A stretch of DNA of 64,000 bases from Amycolatopsis sp. FBCC-B4732 (GTDB taxonomy: Bacteria > Actinomycetota > Actinomycetes > Mycobacteriales > Pseudonocardiaceae): NCBI RefSeq assembly GCF_023008405.1, contig NZ_CP095376.1, positions 6,180,501 to 6,244,500 on the forward strand. The letters are read 5' to 3'. Numbering within the stretch: position 1 is the first letter of the stretch; each line of letters opens with the position of its first letter. Below the pieces are notes generated by a model that made no database searches, had not been told where the DNA came from, and was given only the letters and a program-made list of their open reading frames with translations. Both the position numbers and the translations under genes were made by a program. Below are positions 35,724-44,585 of the stretch, piece by piece.

Positions 35724-36657
35724 CGGCGGGCGACGCGGCGCCGCCGACCAGCTGCCGCGGCGCGCCGGAGCCGTCCGCCGGAACCGCCCAGACGGCGTTC
35801 TCCAGTCCGTAAAGGATGGTGTGGTCGTCCTGCCAGAGCGCCTGGTCGTCGACGCTGCGGGTTTCCGCCAGCTCGGTTTCCTGCAGGCTCGCGAGGTCGA
35901 GCACCGAGAGCCGCCAGCCCCCTTCGCCGACCTTCTTCTTGAACGCCACCCGCTTGCCGTCCGGTGACAGCGACGGGCATTCGACGTTCTCCCGGAGCAC
36001 CTTCCCGCGATAGCGCCCGTAGTCGGCTTCGACGAGGTAGGTCGTGCCCTTGCTGCCGAGCGTGGCGTAGAAGCGGTTGCCGTCGGGGGCGAACGTGATG
36101 CCCCAGTAGTTGACGTCGGCCGCGAAGTAGCGCTTGTCGTCGAGAAAGACGGGCAGCTCTTCGATCGTCTTGACGAGCCGTCCGGTGTCCACTTCGTACA
36201 GTCCGGCGCGGGTGGAGAACCCCGTCTGCGCATAGGAATCGCCGGTGACGAACAACGTCCAGTAGACGCGCTTGCCGTCCGGCGAGACCCGGGCGCGGCT
36301 CGGGGTGCCGGGCAGGGTTTCGGTGTGGCGGACGCCGAGCCCGCCGTCGAGGACGAGGACGTCGGTGACCGCCGGGAGCGTGCCCGGCTTGACGGCCAGG
36401 CACACCGCCGTCTGCTGCGCCACCGCGAACCGATCGCACTTCAGGCCGCTGAGCTGCGGTTTCGCGCCCGTGCCGGCGAGCGGGACGGCGCCGACGCGGC
36501 CGGTGGCCGCGTCGCGGTAGAACAGCTGCCCGGGTGCGAGGGTGAGCTGCGCGGCCGGGCCGGCCTCGGCGGTGTCGTGCCGCGAGCTGACCGTGTAGAC
36601 GACGGCCGCGGCGATCAGGAGCACGGTTCCGGCGAGAGCGAGGACGATTTTCTTCAC
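35713..36657 (-). CDS. Membrane-anchored beta-propeller protein (TolB/WD40-like)
   Basis: A 314-residue protein with an N-terminal membrane helix (about residues 2-23) and an extracytoplasmic domain of repeated beta-strand blades. Blade-like motifs include SPDGKRVYWTLFV, FAPDGNRFYATLG and SPDGKRVAFKKK, the SPDG-R-xF pattern of TolB/WD40-type propellers. No catalytic residues are evident. The GTG at 36657 overlaps the upstream transporter stop by four bases (GTGA), so it is translated from the same message as the MFS and probably the metallophosphoesterase gene. Confidence 0.75.
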   Translation of the reverse strand: MKKIVLALAGTVLLIAAAVVYTVSSRHDTAEAGPAAQLTLAPGQLFYRDAATGRVGAVPLAGTGAKPQLSGLKCDRFAVAQQTAVCLAVKPGTLPAVTDVLVLDGGLGVRHTETLPGTPSRARVSPDGKRVYWTLFVTGDSYAQTGFSTRAGLYEVDTGRLVKTIEELPVFLDDKRYFAADVNYWGITFAPDGNRFYATLGSKGTTYLVEADYGRYRGKVLRENVECPSLSPDGKRVAFKKKVGEGGWRLSVLDLASLQETELAETRSVDDQALWQDDHTILYGLENAVWAVPADGSGAPRQLVGGAASPAVTG

Positions 36658-37886
36658 GGGTGCACCGGCTTCGCGATCGCGGCGGCGAGGGCGACCGCGG
36701 CCAGGCAGGCCGCGGCGACGAGCACCGCGGGCCGCAGGTCCCACAGCGTCCACGCCAGTCCGAAGAGGACGGAGGAGACCATCCGGGCGACGGCCTGCCC
36801 GGTCTGCACGACGGCCATCCCGGTGCCCCGGAGGTCACGCGGGATGAGCGGCCCGGCGGCGGCCATCAGGACGCCGTCGGTGGCCGCGTAGAACACGCCG
36901 TGCAGGCCGAGCGCGACGATCCCCAGCCAGATCCCGGCCTGCGGGCCGCAGAGCAGCACCAGCGCCAGGCACAGCGCGGCGTGCCCGCCGAGGAACACGG
37001 GCCAGCGCCCGGCCCGGTCGGCGAGCTTGCCGAGCGGCACGGCCAGCACCAGGTAGACGCCGGCGGTGCCGAGCGGCAGCAGCGGGAACCACGTCGCCGC
37101 GATCTCCCAGCGCCGCTGCAGGACGAGGTAGACGAACGAGTCGCCGACCGTGACCAGGCCCAGCAGCGCCGCCCACAGCGCGACGCGCCGGAAGTCCTGC
37201 TGCCGCAGCAGGCCGACCGCGGCGCGCAGGGAGACGGCGGCGCGGTCGGCCGTGGCCGGCCGGTCGTGCACGAACAGGGCGAGCAGCAGCACCGCGATGG
37301 CGGCGATGCAGAAGCTGGTGACGAAGACGCTCGGGTAGCTGCCGAGGCTCAGCGCGAGCACGGCCATCGCCACCAGCGGGCCGAGGAACGCACCGACGGT
37401 GTCCATCGCCCGGTGCACCCCGAACGATCGGCCGAGCGTCGCCGGCTCGCTGCTCAGCGAGATCAGCGCGTCGCGGGGGCCGGTGCGCAGCCCCTTGCCG
37501 GTCCGGTCGGCGGCGAGGACGACGCCGATCGCCGCGACCGACGAGCCGGCCGCGACCAGCCCGAGCTTGCACACCGCGGACAAGCCGTACCCGAACCCGG
37601 CGACCGCCTTGAGCCGCCGCCACCGGTCGGCGAGGTGCCCGCCGAGCACCCGCACGACCGCGGTGGCGCCCGCGTAGAGCCCGTCGAGCAGCCCGAACTG
37701 CAGCGGGTTCAGCCCGAGGCCGAGCACCAGGTAGAGCGGGAGGACGGCGGTCACCATCTCCGAGGAGACGTCGGTGACCAGGCTGACCATGCCGAGCGCC
37801 ACCACGTTGGCGGACACCCGCTTCAGCGCGGGTTTCCGGTCGGTGCCGGCCGCCAGGTCCGAGGTCCGGCTCGCCGCGATGTACAT
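36654..37886 (-). CDS. MFS transporter
   Basis: A 410-residue major facilitator with about 12 transmembrane helices. The loop 2-3 motif is GGHLADRWRR near residue 75, and GPRDALISLSSE with VHRAMDTVGAFLGPLVA marks a subgroup seen in heavy-metal or multidrug exporters. Substrate unknown. The ATG at 37886 has AGGAGG that includes the TAG stop of the metallophosphoesterase gene, so the two are closely linked. Confidence 0.88.
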   Translation of the reverse strand: MYIAASRTSDLAAGTDRKPALKRVSANVVALGMVSLVTDVSSEMVTAVLPLYLVLGLGLNPLQFGLLDGLYAGATAVVRVLGGHLADRWRRLKAVAGFGYGLSAVCKLGLVAAGSSVAAIGVVLAADRTGKGLRTGPRDALISLSSEPATLGRSFGVHRAMDTVGAFLGPLVAMAVLALSLGSYPSVFVTSFCIAAIAVLLLALFVHDRPATADRAAVSLRAAVGLLRQQDFRRVALWAALLGLVTVGDSFVYLVLQRRWEIAATWFPLLPLGTAGVYLVLAVPLGKLADRAGRWPVFLGGHAALCLALVLLCGPQAGIWLGIVALGLHGVFYAATDGVLMAAAGPLIPRDLRGTGMAVVQTGQAVARMVSSVLFGLAWTLWDLRPAVLVAAACLAAVALAAAIAKPVHP

Positions 37887-37897
37887 GCGCGTCCCTC

Positions 37898-39496
37898 CTA
37901 GTGGCAGGTGTAGGTCGGGCTGCTGTCCAGGACCTTGCCGTCGACGCCGATGAGCTGCGACTGGAAGCTCGTGTCGGTCATGGACAGCTTGAGCACGCCG
38001 TAGGTCTTGAGCAGCTTCGCGGTCGTGGCGTGCGGCGAGCTCAGGTCGTAGAGGCTCGCCCCGCCGGAGCCGCCGACGATCTCGACCGGGCCGCCTCCGT
38101 CCGCCTTGCCGTCGGCGTTCTGCGGGACGAACCGCTCGTAGTCGTGGTCGTGGCCGTTGAGGACCAGGTCGACCTTGCTGGCCGCCATGAGGTTCCACAG
38201 CTCGATGCTGTCGGGGTTGTCGCCGTGGTCACCGGAGCTCCACCGCGGGTGGTGCCAGTAGGCGGCGACGCAGCCCTTCTTGTTGTTCGCGAGATCCTGC
38301 TTCAGCCACGCCATCTGCTCGTCCGGGCCGAACTCGTGGGTGGCGAAGTCGTTGGAGTCCAGGGCGATGAAGTGCCAGTTGCCCATTTCCCAGCTGTAGT
38401 ACCGCTTGCCGTTCGGCTTCGCGATGGCGCCGAAGTAGTCGTCGTAGCCCTTGTACGGCGTGTCGTCGTAGGTCTCGTGGTTGCCGGGGATCGGGCGGGT
38501 CTTGCTCTTGAACTTGCCCCAGGTCTTGTCGTAGTAGGACTTGAAGTCCGACAGGTGCGCGTCGTCGTACTGGTTGTCCCCCATGGTGATCACGGCCGCG
38601 GGGTTCATGGCCTCGACGAGCTTCGCGGTCTTGACGTGGGCGCAGCTGGAACTGCTGGAGGTGCAGCGTTCGGCGATGTCACCGGCGGCGGCGAGGGTGA
38701 ACCCCGGGCTGCCGGCCGCGGTCTTCACCGTGACGGGCGTGCTCGCGGCCGAGACGTTGCCCGCGTTGTCGCGCGCGCGGACCGCGTAGGTGTAGCTGGT
38801 GTCCGGCGTCAGCCCGGTGTCGGTGTAGGACGTCGTCGCGCTGGTGGCGACGACGGTTCCGTTGCGCAGCACGTCGTACCCGGCGACGCCGACGTTGTCG
38901 GTGGCGGCGCTCCAGCTCAGCGGGACGCCGGTGGCGGTCGCGGTGCCGGCGGTGAGCCCGGCCGGGACGGTCGGGGCCTGCGTGTCGCCGGAGGAGTCGG
39001 TGCTGCCGAAGACCTGCATCTCCCAGAAGGAGTAGCCGTAGCTGGTGGCGCGAGTGAGGCCGACGAAGCGCACGAACCGGCCGTGGGCGGTGAGCCCGGT
39101 CAGGTCGTCGGTCTTGCCGTCCCCGTTGTCGACGGTGGCGGCGGTGGTGAACGTCGTGCCGTCGTCGGAGACCTCGATGCGGTACTTCTTGGCGTAGGCG
39201 GCTTCCCAGTTCAGCACCACGCGGTGGACGGCGGCGGACTGGCCGAGGTCGATCCGCAGCCACTGCGGGTCGGCTCCTTCGACGCTGGCCCAGCGGGTGG
39301 TGGTGCTGCCGTCGACGGCCTTGGTCCCGGCGTAGGACGAGCTTTCGACGGTCGAGGTGGCGACGGGCTTGCCCTGCGAGAGCAGCACATCGGCGGCCTG
39401 GGTGGTGGCGGCCGCGGCGATGGCGGAGGGCAGCAGGACCACGGCGGCGAGCACCGGGGCGAGTCGGGCGAGGGGTCGTAACCGGGTGGACGGCAC
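37898..39496 (-). CDS. Secreted metallophosphoesterase with discoidin and FN3 domains
   Basis: A 532-residue exported enzyme. After a Sec signal peptide (about residues 1-34) comes an F5/8 type C carbohydrate-binding domain (about 35-165), a fibronectin type III domain (about 172-260), and a calcineurin-like phosphoesterase domain. The phosphoesterase metal-site motifs are GDNQYDD, GNHE, WHHPRWSSGDHG and NGHDHDYER. The GTG at 39496 has AAGGAG about 8 bases upstream. Upstream at 39556-39574 lies a near-perfect palindrome. Probably a purple-acid-like phosphatase or phosphodiesterase acting on polymer-bound substrates. It leads the operon with the MFS and beta-propeller genes. Confidence 0.9.
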   Translation of the reverse strand: MPSTRLRPLARLAPVLAAVVLLPSAIAAAATTQAADVLLSQGKPVATSTVESSSYAGTKAVDGSTTTRWASVEGADPQWLRIDLGQSAAVHRVVLNWEAAYAKKYRIEVSDDGTTFTTAATVDNGDGKTDDLTGLTAHGRFVRFVGLTRATSYGYSFWEMQVFGSTDSSGDTQAPTVPAGLTAGTATATGVPLSWSAATDNVGVAGYDVLRNGTVVATSATTSYTDTGLTPDTSYTYAVRARDNAGNVSAASTPVTVKTAAGSPGFTLAAAGDIAERCTSSSSSCAHVKTAKLVEAMNPAAVITMGDNQYDDAHLSDFKSYYDKTWGKFKSKTRPIPGNHETYDDTPYKGYDDYFGAIAKPNGKRYYSWEMGNWHFIALDSNDFATHEFGPDEQMAWLKQDLANNKKGCVAAYWHHPRWSSGDHGDNPDSIELWNLMAASKVDLVLNGHDHDYERFVPQNADGKADGGGPVEIVGGSGGASLYDLSSPHATTAKLLKTYGVLKLSMTDTSFQSQLIGVDGKVLDSSPTYTCH

Positions 39497-39555
39497 GTCG
39501 CACTCCTTAAGGGCCTTGGCGGTGGCTTGACGGGGCTGCGGCGTCGGGTAAAACA

Positions 39556-39574
39556 GTTAAGAAAGTTTCCTAAC
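39556..39574. promoter_or_regulatory. GTTAAGAAAGTTTCCTAAC palindrome upstream of metallophosphoesterase
   Basis: A 19-bp inverted repeat with one mismatched pair around a central G, 60 bp before the metallophosphoesterase start in an AT-rich pocket. The GAAAGTTTC core resembles operators reported for ROK-family repressors of secreted polysaccharide enzymes in Streptomyces. That link is from memory and uncertain. Confidence 0.5.
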
Positions 39575-39672
39575 TAAGCGGACTTTAACGGCGAGTAGCT
39601 TGGCCTGACAAGTCTTGTCTTGTCCTGTTTCGCTGACCGGGATACTGCTTCGCGACGTGGGACGGCCACGAA

Positions 39673-39716
39673 AAAAGGTGCCGCTCCCCGGTTGCGGCCG
39701 GGGAACGGCACCTTTT
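39673..39716 (-). terminator. Terminator after small secreted protein gene
   Basis: Arms AAAAGGTGCCG (39673-39683) and CGGCACCTTTT (39706-39716), extended inward by a mostly paired CCCCGG/CCGGGG block. On the minus strand it ends in a T-run and lies 10 bp past the stop at 39727. A classic intrinsic terminator. Confidence 0.88.
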
Positions 39717-39726
39717 CTTCGCGGGA

Positions 39727-39957
39727 TCAGAGCGAGAGGACGTACAGGTCCCACTCGGTGTGCCCCTGGTCCCACCGGCAGTACGCGGCGAGGTCGGCCC
39801 CGCTGCGGATTTCGTCCGCGGCGCGCTCGCAGTCGGCCTGCCACTGGTAACTGCGGATGTACTGCGGGTTCCCCGCGGAAGCGGTGCCCGCCGCGAGGCC
39901 GAGCAGTGAACCGGTGATTGCGGTGACGGCGCCCAGACGCCCCAGTGTCTTCTTCAC
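39727..39957 (-). CDS. Small secreted protein
   Basis: A 76-residue precursor. The signal peptide has KK then a hydrophobic core and a likely cleavage at TASA-GN (about residue 28). The mature part is about 48 residues, rich in aromatic residues (YIRSYQW, CRWDQGHTEWDLYVL), with two Cys that could form a disulfide. The start is GTG at 39957; the ribosome site is weak. A good terminator follows. Family not recognised. Confidence 0.6.
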   Translation of the reverse strand: MKKTLGRLGAVTAITGSLLGLAAGTASAGNPQYIRSYQWQADCERAADEIRSGADLAAYCRWDQGHTEWDLYVLSL

Positions 39958-40025
39958 CCCATGATCGTTTCACGGCATCGGTGCGGTTCGGGGCGAAACG
40001 CCACAAATCGCCCGTAAGTGGGCGG

Positions 40026-41090
40026 TCAGGCCGTGGTCAGGAGCTTCCGGATCTCGCTCACCGCGGCCCGCCCCGCGCGGTTCGCCCCCACAGTGCTCGC
40101 CGACGGCCCGTACCCCACCAGGTGCAGCCGCGGCTCGAGCGCCACCCGCGTGCCGTCCACGCGGATTCCGCCGCCCGGCTCGCGGATGTGCAGCGGGGCG
40201 AGGTGGTCGATCGCCGCGCGGAAGCCGGTGGCCCACAGGATCACGTCGGCGTCGAAGCGCGTGCCGTCCGCCCACTCGACGCCCGAGGGCACGATCCGGG
40301 CGAACATCGGGCGGCGCTCCAGGATCCCGGCCGCCCGCGCGGCCCGCACCTCCGGCGTCACGGCCAGGTCGGTCACGCTCACCACGCTCTCCGGCGGCAG
40401 CCCGGCCCGCACGCGCTCGTCGACCTTCGCGACGGCGTTGCGTCCCCAGTTCTCGCTGAACGGCTCGTCCCGCCAGACCGGCGGGCGCCGCGTCACCCAC
40501 GCCGTCGCGCGGGCGAGCGGGGCGAACTCCATCAGCAGCTGCACGGCCGACGCGCCGCCGCCGACGACGACCACCCGCTCGCCGCGGAAGTCCTCGGGCC
40601 CGGCGTAGTCCGCGGTGTGCACCTGGCGGCCGGCGAACGTCTCCTGACCCGGGTAGTGCGGCCAGAACGGCCGGTCCCAGGTGCCGGTCGCGCTGATCAC
40701 GGCCCGCGCCGCCCAGGACTCCGCCGGGCTCGAAACCACCAGCCGGTCGCCCGCCCGCGTCACCGACCGGACGTCGACCGGGCGCTGCACCGGGAGGTCG
40801 TACACGCTTTCGAAGCGCGCGAAGTACTCGGAAACGACTTCGGAGGCGGGGCGCGTCACGTCCGGGGAGCCGAAGGCCATGCCGGGCAGGTCGTGGATGC
40901 CGTGCACCTTGCCGAGCACCAGCGACGGCCACCGGTACTGCCACGCTCCCCCGGCGCGCTTCCCGTGGTCCAGCACGACGAAGCCGGTCCGGTTGGCGAA
41001 GCCGGCGCGCCGCAGGTGGTACGCCGCGGACAGGCCCGCCTGGCCGGCCCCGATCACCACCACGTCCGTCTCGTGATCCGCGCCGCTCAT
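40026..41090 (-). CDS. Flavin-dependent monooxygenase / oxidoreductase
   Basis: A 354-residue FAD- and NAD(P)H-binding enzyme. The FAD motif is [15 protein letters not shown] near residue 11, the second Rossmann motif [13 protein letters not shown] near 172 binds NADPH, and ILWATGFR near 285 is the class B monooxygenase ATG motif. It resembles small YUCCA/CzcO-like monooxygenases. The substrate is unknown and the gene stands alone. An ACT-GTG codon pair (CACTGTG core, about 40088-40094) encodes Ser-Thr-Val. Confidence 0.87.
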   Translation of the reverse strand: MSGADHETDVVVIGAGQAGLSAAYHLRRAGFANRTGFVVLDHGKRAGGAWQYRWPSLVLGKVHGIHDLPGMAFGSPDVTRPASEVVSEYFARFESVYDLPVQRPVDVRSVTRAGDRLVVSSPAESWAARAVISATGTWDRPFWPHYPGQETFAGRQVHTADYAGPEDFRGERVVVVGGGASAVQLLMEFAPLARATAWVTRRPPVWRDEPFSENWGRNAVAKVDERVRAGLPPESVVSVTDLAVTPEVRAARAAGILERRPMFARIVPSGVEWADGTRFDADVILWATGFRAAIDHLAPLHIREPGGGIRVDGTRVALEPRLHLVGYGPSASTVGANRAGRAAVSEIRKLLTTA

Positions 41091-41134
41091 ACCGGGTTCA
41101 ACGGCCTGCGCGGGCGGCTATTTCGCGCCGTTCG

Positions 41135-42409
41135 TCACACGGCGACGCGGTTGCGGCCGGCTTCCTTCGCCCGGTACAGCGCCGCGTCGGCGGCGCGGAG
41201 CACGTCGTCGAGCGCATGGCCGCTGCCGGGGTGGCACGCCACCCCGATCGACACCGACAGCCCGCTCACCCGGACCGTCCCGCCGCCGGTCGAGATGACC
41301 ACGTTGAGCTCGCCGACCGCCACCCGCACGCGTTCGGCGATGGCGAGCACGTCGCCGTGGCCGATGCCCGGCAGCAGCACCACGAACTCCTCGCCGCCGA
41401 ACCGGCCGACCGTGTCGCCTTGGCGCACCGAGCCGGAGATCGCCACCGCCACGGCCGCCAGCACGTCGTCGCCGGTGAGGTGGCCGTAGGTGTCGTTGAT
41501 CTTCTTGAAGTGGTCGAGGTCGATCATCAGCACGGCGAAGCGGCTGCCGGTGCCACGGCGCAGCGCGCGGGCGTGCTCCCGGACGGCGGAGTCGTGCCAG
41601 CCGGCGGTGTTGAGCAGCCCGGTCTTCTCGTCGGTGACGGCGGCGACCTGCAGCTGCTGCTTCAGCAGCAGGTACCGGTGCAGCAGCAGCAACGGCGCGA
41701 CCACGAACACGACCAGGACGGGCTGCTCGACCAGCGCCAAGGCGGCCAGCCCGCCGAGGCAGAGGGTCGCCAGCTCGAAGGCGTTGTCCTCCCAGGTCCC
41801 GATGAGGTCGGCCGCCGAGCGCTGGCTCGTGTAGAGGTAGATGCCCGCCGCCACGAGTCCGATGTTCACCAGCTCGAACACCGCCGCGGCGAGGCAGAGC
41901 GCGAACAACCCGCGCGGGGTCTGCAACGGCGTCCCGTGCAACCCCAGCACGGCGAGCACCGACGAAGCCGCGAAGCAGGAGAGCATCGCCCACGCGGTGC
42001 TCGCGACGAAGCGGTGCGCGGGCCGCGTCCGGACCTGGCGCCACACCCGGGCCCACAGGTGGGCGTAGAGCACGAGGGCGAGCAGCGCGACCCAGGCGGG
42101 CGGCAGCAGCACGACGCCGGCGAGGTACCAGACCGAGGTGACGTTGATGTGCGTCTGCCCGCTCATCCACCGCCGCAGCCGTTCGATGCGGCGCGACATT
42201 TCGGCCTGCGCCACCCCGAGCGCGACGAGCACCGCGAACCAGACCGGCCGCACCGGCTCCCCGAACCCGGTACCCAGCGCGACGGCGGTCGCGCCGACGG
42301 CGAGCAGCTCGCAGCTGAGGGCGTAGACGATCCACCGCGTTTTCGCGGCGGTCCACATCTCCCACCGCGCGGGCCACCCCGGCCAGTCGGAAAGCGCTTC
42401 CCGGCGCAC
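41135..42409 (-). CDS. Membrane-bound GGDEF diguanylate cyclase
   Basis: A 424-residue protein. The N-terminal half has about eight transmembrane helices acting as a membrane sensor. The C-terminal GGDEF domain keeps the active-site [13 protein letters not shown] and the inhibitory I-site RQGD five residues before it, so it is predicted to make cyclic di-GMP with product inhibition. [20 protein letters not shown] is also intact. The start is uncertain: GTG at 42409 is used; a TTG six codons upstream is possible. The DNA upstream is a repeat-rich gap. Confidence 0.87.
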   Translation of the reverse strand: MRREALSDWPGWPARWEMWTAAKTRWIVYALSCELLAVGATAVALGTGFGEPVRPVWFAVLVALGVAQAEMSRRIERLRRWMSGQTHINVTSVWYLAGVVLLPPAWVALLALVLYAHLWARVWRQVRTRPAHRFVASTAWAMLSCFAASSVLAVLGLHGTPLQTPRGLFALCLAAAVFELVNIGLVAAGIYLYTSQRSAADLIGTWEDNAFELATLCLGGLAALALVEQPVLVVFVVAPLLLLHRYLLLKQQLQVAAVTDEKTGLLNTAGWHDSAVREHARALRRGTGSRFAVLMIDLDHFKKINDTYGHLTGDDVLAAVAVAISGSVRQGDTVGRFGGEEFVVLLPGIGHGDVLAIAERVRVAVGELNVVISTGGGTVRVSGLSVSIGVACHPGSGHALDDVLRAADAALYRAKEAGRNRVAV

Positions 42410-42550
42410 GGCGGCCTGGGCTCTCAAGAGCCGAAGCCGCCGATGTGACGAACCGGCATCGTGACGTACCCCTTGCGCGAAGTTCGGCCGACCAGGTCGC
42501 CCAGCGTAGCCGTTCGAGCGAGCCACGTCGCCGGTCCGGCGGAATTGAAC

Positions 42551-42908
42551 CGGGCGGCCGGCCGGAAGATCTGCGCAGGGTAGATCGCGACCCTTCGGCG
42601 CGCGCTTACCCTGCGCAGGGCGCGGAGGATCGCGACCGCGGCGATGCCGAGCGGAATCGAACCGGGCGGCCGCGGCCGGGCCCATGAGCACCGGCGAAGT
42701 GCTGCGGCCCGCCAGCCACCTCCGGACCGCGAACTTCAGCTCACGCTTATGTTGTGCAGAGCGCGGACGACCGCGATCACGCCGGCGAGGCCGAGCGGAA
42801 ATCGCCGCGGGCGGCCGGCCGGAAGATCTGCGCAGGGTAGATCGCAGTCGCCGGGCCCACGAGCACAGGCTCGCCGGCTACCTCCGGACCGCGACCCTCA
42901 ACCCACGC
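42551..42908. repeat. Degenerate copies of the coxG 3' end and a 38-bp duplication
   Basis: The 499-bp gap between the GGDEF gene and coxG contains no gene but has repeats. A 38-bp block at 42551-42588 is repeated without change at 42808-42845. The final 50-60 bp of coxG (from 42906) recurs in decayed form at about 42743-42798 and 42603-42653, including the CGCTTA, GCGCGG and GATCGC...GCCGAGC elements. The block CCTCCGGACCGCGA occurs at 42719-42732 and 42881-42894. The stop codon is not conserved in the copies. This looks like tandem duplication followed by decay. Confidence 0.8.
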
Positions 42909-43643
42909 TTACTTGCGCAGCGCGCGGATGATCGCGATCACGCCGGCCACCGCGGCGATGCCGAGCAGCACCGGCGCCAGCCGCTTCAAGACCGACTGCC
43001 CCGCGTAGTCGAGCAGGTCGATCGCTTCGGTCTCCGGGGCCGCCGGGACGCTGCGCAGCGGCGGGCGGTCCGGCTGCGGTGCCGAAGGCCGGGGTTCGGT
43101 ATTGATCTCCGCCGTCGTCGGCGCGGGCTTCACCGCGGGCTCGGGCGCCGCCGCGACAGCGGGCTCAGGCGCCGGAGCGGCGGCAGGAGCGGCAGCCGGC
43201 TCCGGAGCGAGCTTCCCCGACAGGCACCCCGCGAACGTGTCCAGGATCTTGCCGCCCACCTCGCTGATCAGGCCCCGCCCGAACTGGGCCGGCTTGCCGG
43301 TGATCGCCAGGTCGGTCGCCACCGAACCGTGGGTGCCGCCGTCGCTCTCCGTCAACGTCAGGGTGACCGTCGCGGACGCCGTGCCGGCCCCCCGCGAGTC
43401 CTTGCCCGAGGCCTTGATCGTGACCTTGTGCGCGGTCTCGTCCTTCTCGAGGAACTCGCCCTTCCCCTTGTAGAGCAGCGAAATCGGCCCGAGCTTGACC
43501 TTCACCGTCCCGCTGAAGGCGTCCCCTTCGACCTTGGTCAGCGTGGCGCCCGGCATGCACGGGGCGACGCGCTCGGGGTCGACGACCGCCTGCCAGACCT
43601 CGCCGATCGGGGCCGGGACGGTGAATTCGTGGTCGAGCCGCAC
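42909..43643 (-). CDS. coxG: CoxG-like SRPBCC family protein
   Basis: A 244-residue protein. Residues 1-150 form a START/SRPBCC domain of the carbon monoxide dehydrogenase subunit G type (HEFTVPAPIGEVWQAVVDPERVAPCMPGA at the N-terminus, GKPAQFGRGLISEVGGKIL at the end). A Pro/Ala-rich linker follows, then one C-terminal membrane helix (LLGIAAVAGVIAIIRALRK). CoxG is thought to recruit the enzyme to the membrane, and this tail fits. The GTG at 43643 has GGAGG nine bases upstream. Copies of its 3' end lie just downstream. Confidence 0.87.
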   Translation of the reverse strand: MRLDHEFTVPAPIGEVWQAVVDPERVAPCMPGATLTKVEGDAFSGTVKVKLGPISLLYKGKGEFLEKDETAHKVTIKASGKDSRGAGTASATVTLTLTESDGGTHGSVATDLAITGKPAQFGRGLISEVGGKILDTFAGCLSGKLAPEPAAAPAAAPAPEPAVAAAPEPAVKPAPTTAEINTEPRPSAPQPDRPPLRSVPAAPETEAIDLLDYAGQSVLKRLAPVLLGIAAVAGVIAIIRALRK

Positions 43644-43730
43644 GGCCGACCTCCTCTCTGCCAGACCTGGGGTGTCCGGTGCCCACCCTAGCCGCCGCCG
43701 GGGCCGCGGCCAGGGTGGACGATCCGGTCC

Positions 43731-44585
43731 TCAGGCCCCGGCCGCCGCCGCGATGGCCCGGCCCGTCAGCACCTTCGCCAGGTGGCGGCGGTATTCGACG
43801 TCGGCGTTGCCGTCGACCGGCGGATTCGTGCCCTCGGCCGCGTGCGACGCCGCCGCGCGGATCGAATCCGCCGCGGCCTGGACGCCGACCAGCGCCGCTT
43901 CGACGCCCGAAGCGCGTACCGGTGTGGAGCCCATGTTCGTCAGCGCGACCCTGGCTTCCTCGATGATGCCCGCCTCGGTGCGGACGGTGACCGCGACCGC
44001 GACCATCGACCACGCCTGGGCGACCCGGTTGAACTTCTCGTAGTGCGCCCGCCACCCGGTGTGCTTGGGCACGCGGACCTCGACGAGCAGCTCGTCCGGG
44101 GCCAGCGCCGTGGTGAACAGGTCCTGGAAGAACTCCGCGGCCGGCACCGTCCGGCGCCCCGAGGGCCCGGCCACCACCAGCGACGCTTCCAGCGCGAGCA
44201 CCGGCGCCAGCAGGTCGCCCGCCGGGTCGGCGTGGGCGATCGCGCCGCCGAGCGTGCCGCGGTGGCGGATCTGCGGGTCGGCGACCGTGTCGGTCGCCGC
44301 TTTGAGCAGCGCCGCGTGCTCGGCGACCAGCGGGTCGTGCTGGACGTCGTAGTGCGTGGTCATCGCGCCGATCACCAGCGCGTCGCCGTCCTCGCGCACG
44401 CCGCGCAGCTCCGGGACGCGCCCGAGGTCGATCAGCGTCGTCGGCGCGGCGAGCCGCATCCGCAGCACCGGGAGCAGGCTCTGCCCGCCCGCCAGCACCT
44501 TGGCGTCCTCGCCCGCCGACGCCAGCGCCTGCACCGCTTCGTCCACTGTGGACGGTCGGACGTACTCGAAGGGAGCCGGGATCAC
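43731..44585 (-). CDS. coxM: Xanthine/CO dehydrogenase-type FAD-binding subunit
   Basis: A 284-residue medium subunit. The N-terminal FAD-binding domain has LAGGQSLLPVLRMRL near residue 32 and TVADPQIRHRGTLGGAIAHADPAGD near 97, both diagnostic for the CoxM/CutM family. The C-terminal domain is the CO dehydrogenase flavoprotein type. The GTG at 44585 overlaps the coxL stop by four bases. A perfect GTCCACTGTGGAC (44541-44553) encodes Ser-Thr-Val-Asp. Confidence 0.93.
   Translation of the reverse strand: MIPAPFEYVRPSTVDEAVQALASAGEDAKVLAGGQSLLPVLRMRLAAPTTLIDLGRVPELRGVREDGDALVIGAMTTHYDVQHDPLVAEHAALLKAATDTVADPQIRHRGTLGGAIAHADPAGDLLAPVLALEASLVVAGPSGRRTVPAAEFFQDLFTTALAPDELLVEVRVPKHTGWRAHYEKFNRVAQAWSMVAVAVTVRTEAGIIEEARVALTNMGSTPVRASGVEAALVGVQAAADSIRAAASHAAEGTNPPVDGNADVEYRRHLAKVLTGRAIAAAAGA

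Noticed and set aside
42410..42691. N-terminal extension of the GGDEF protein
   Set aside because: The in-frame upstream DNA is repeat-derived and Arg/Pro-rich with no membrane or domain character; the first helix appears only after the start used here.
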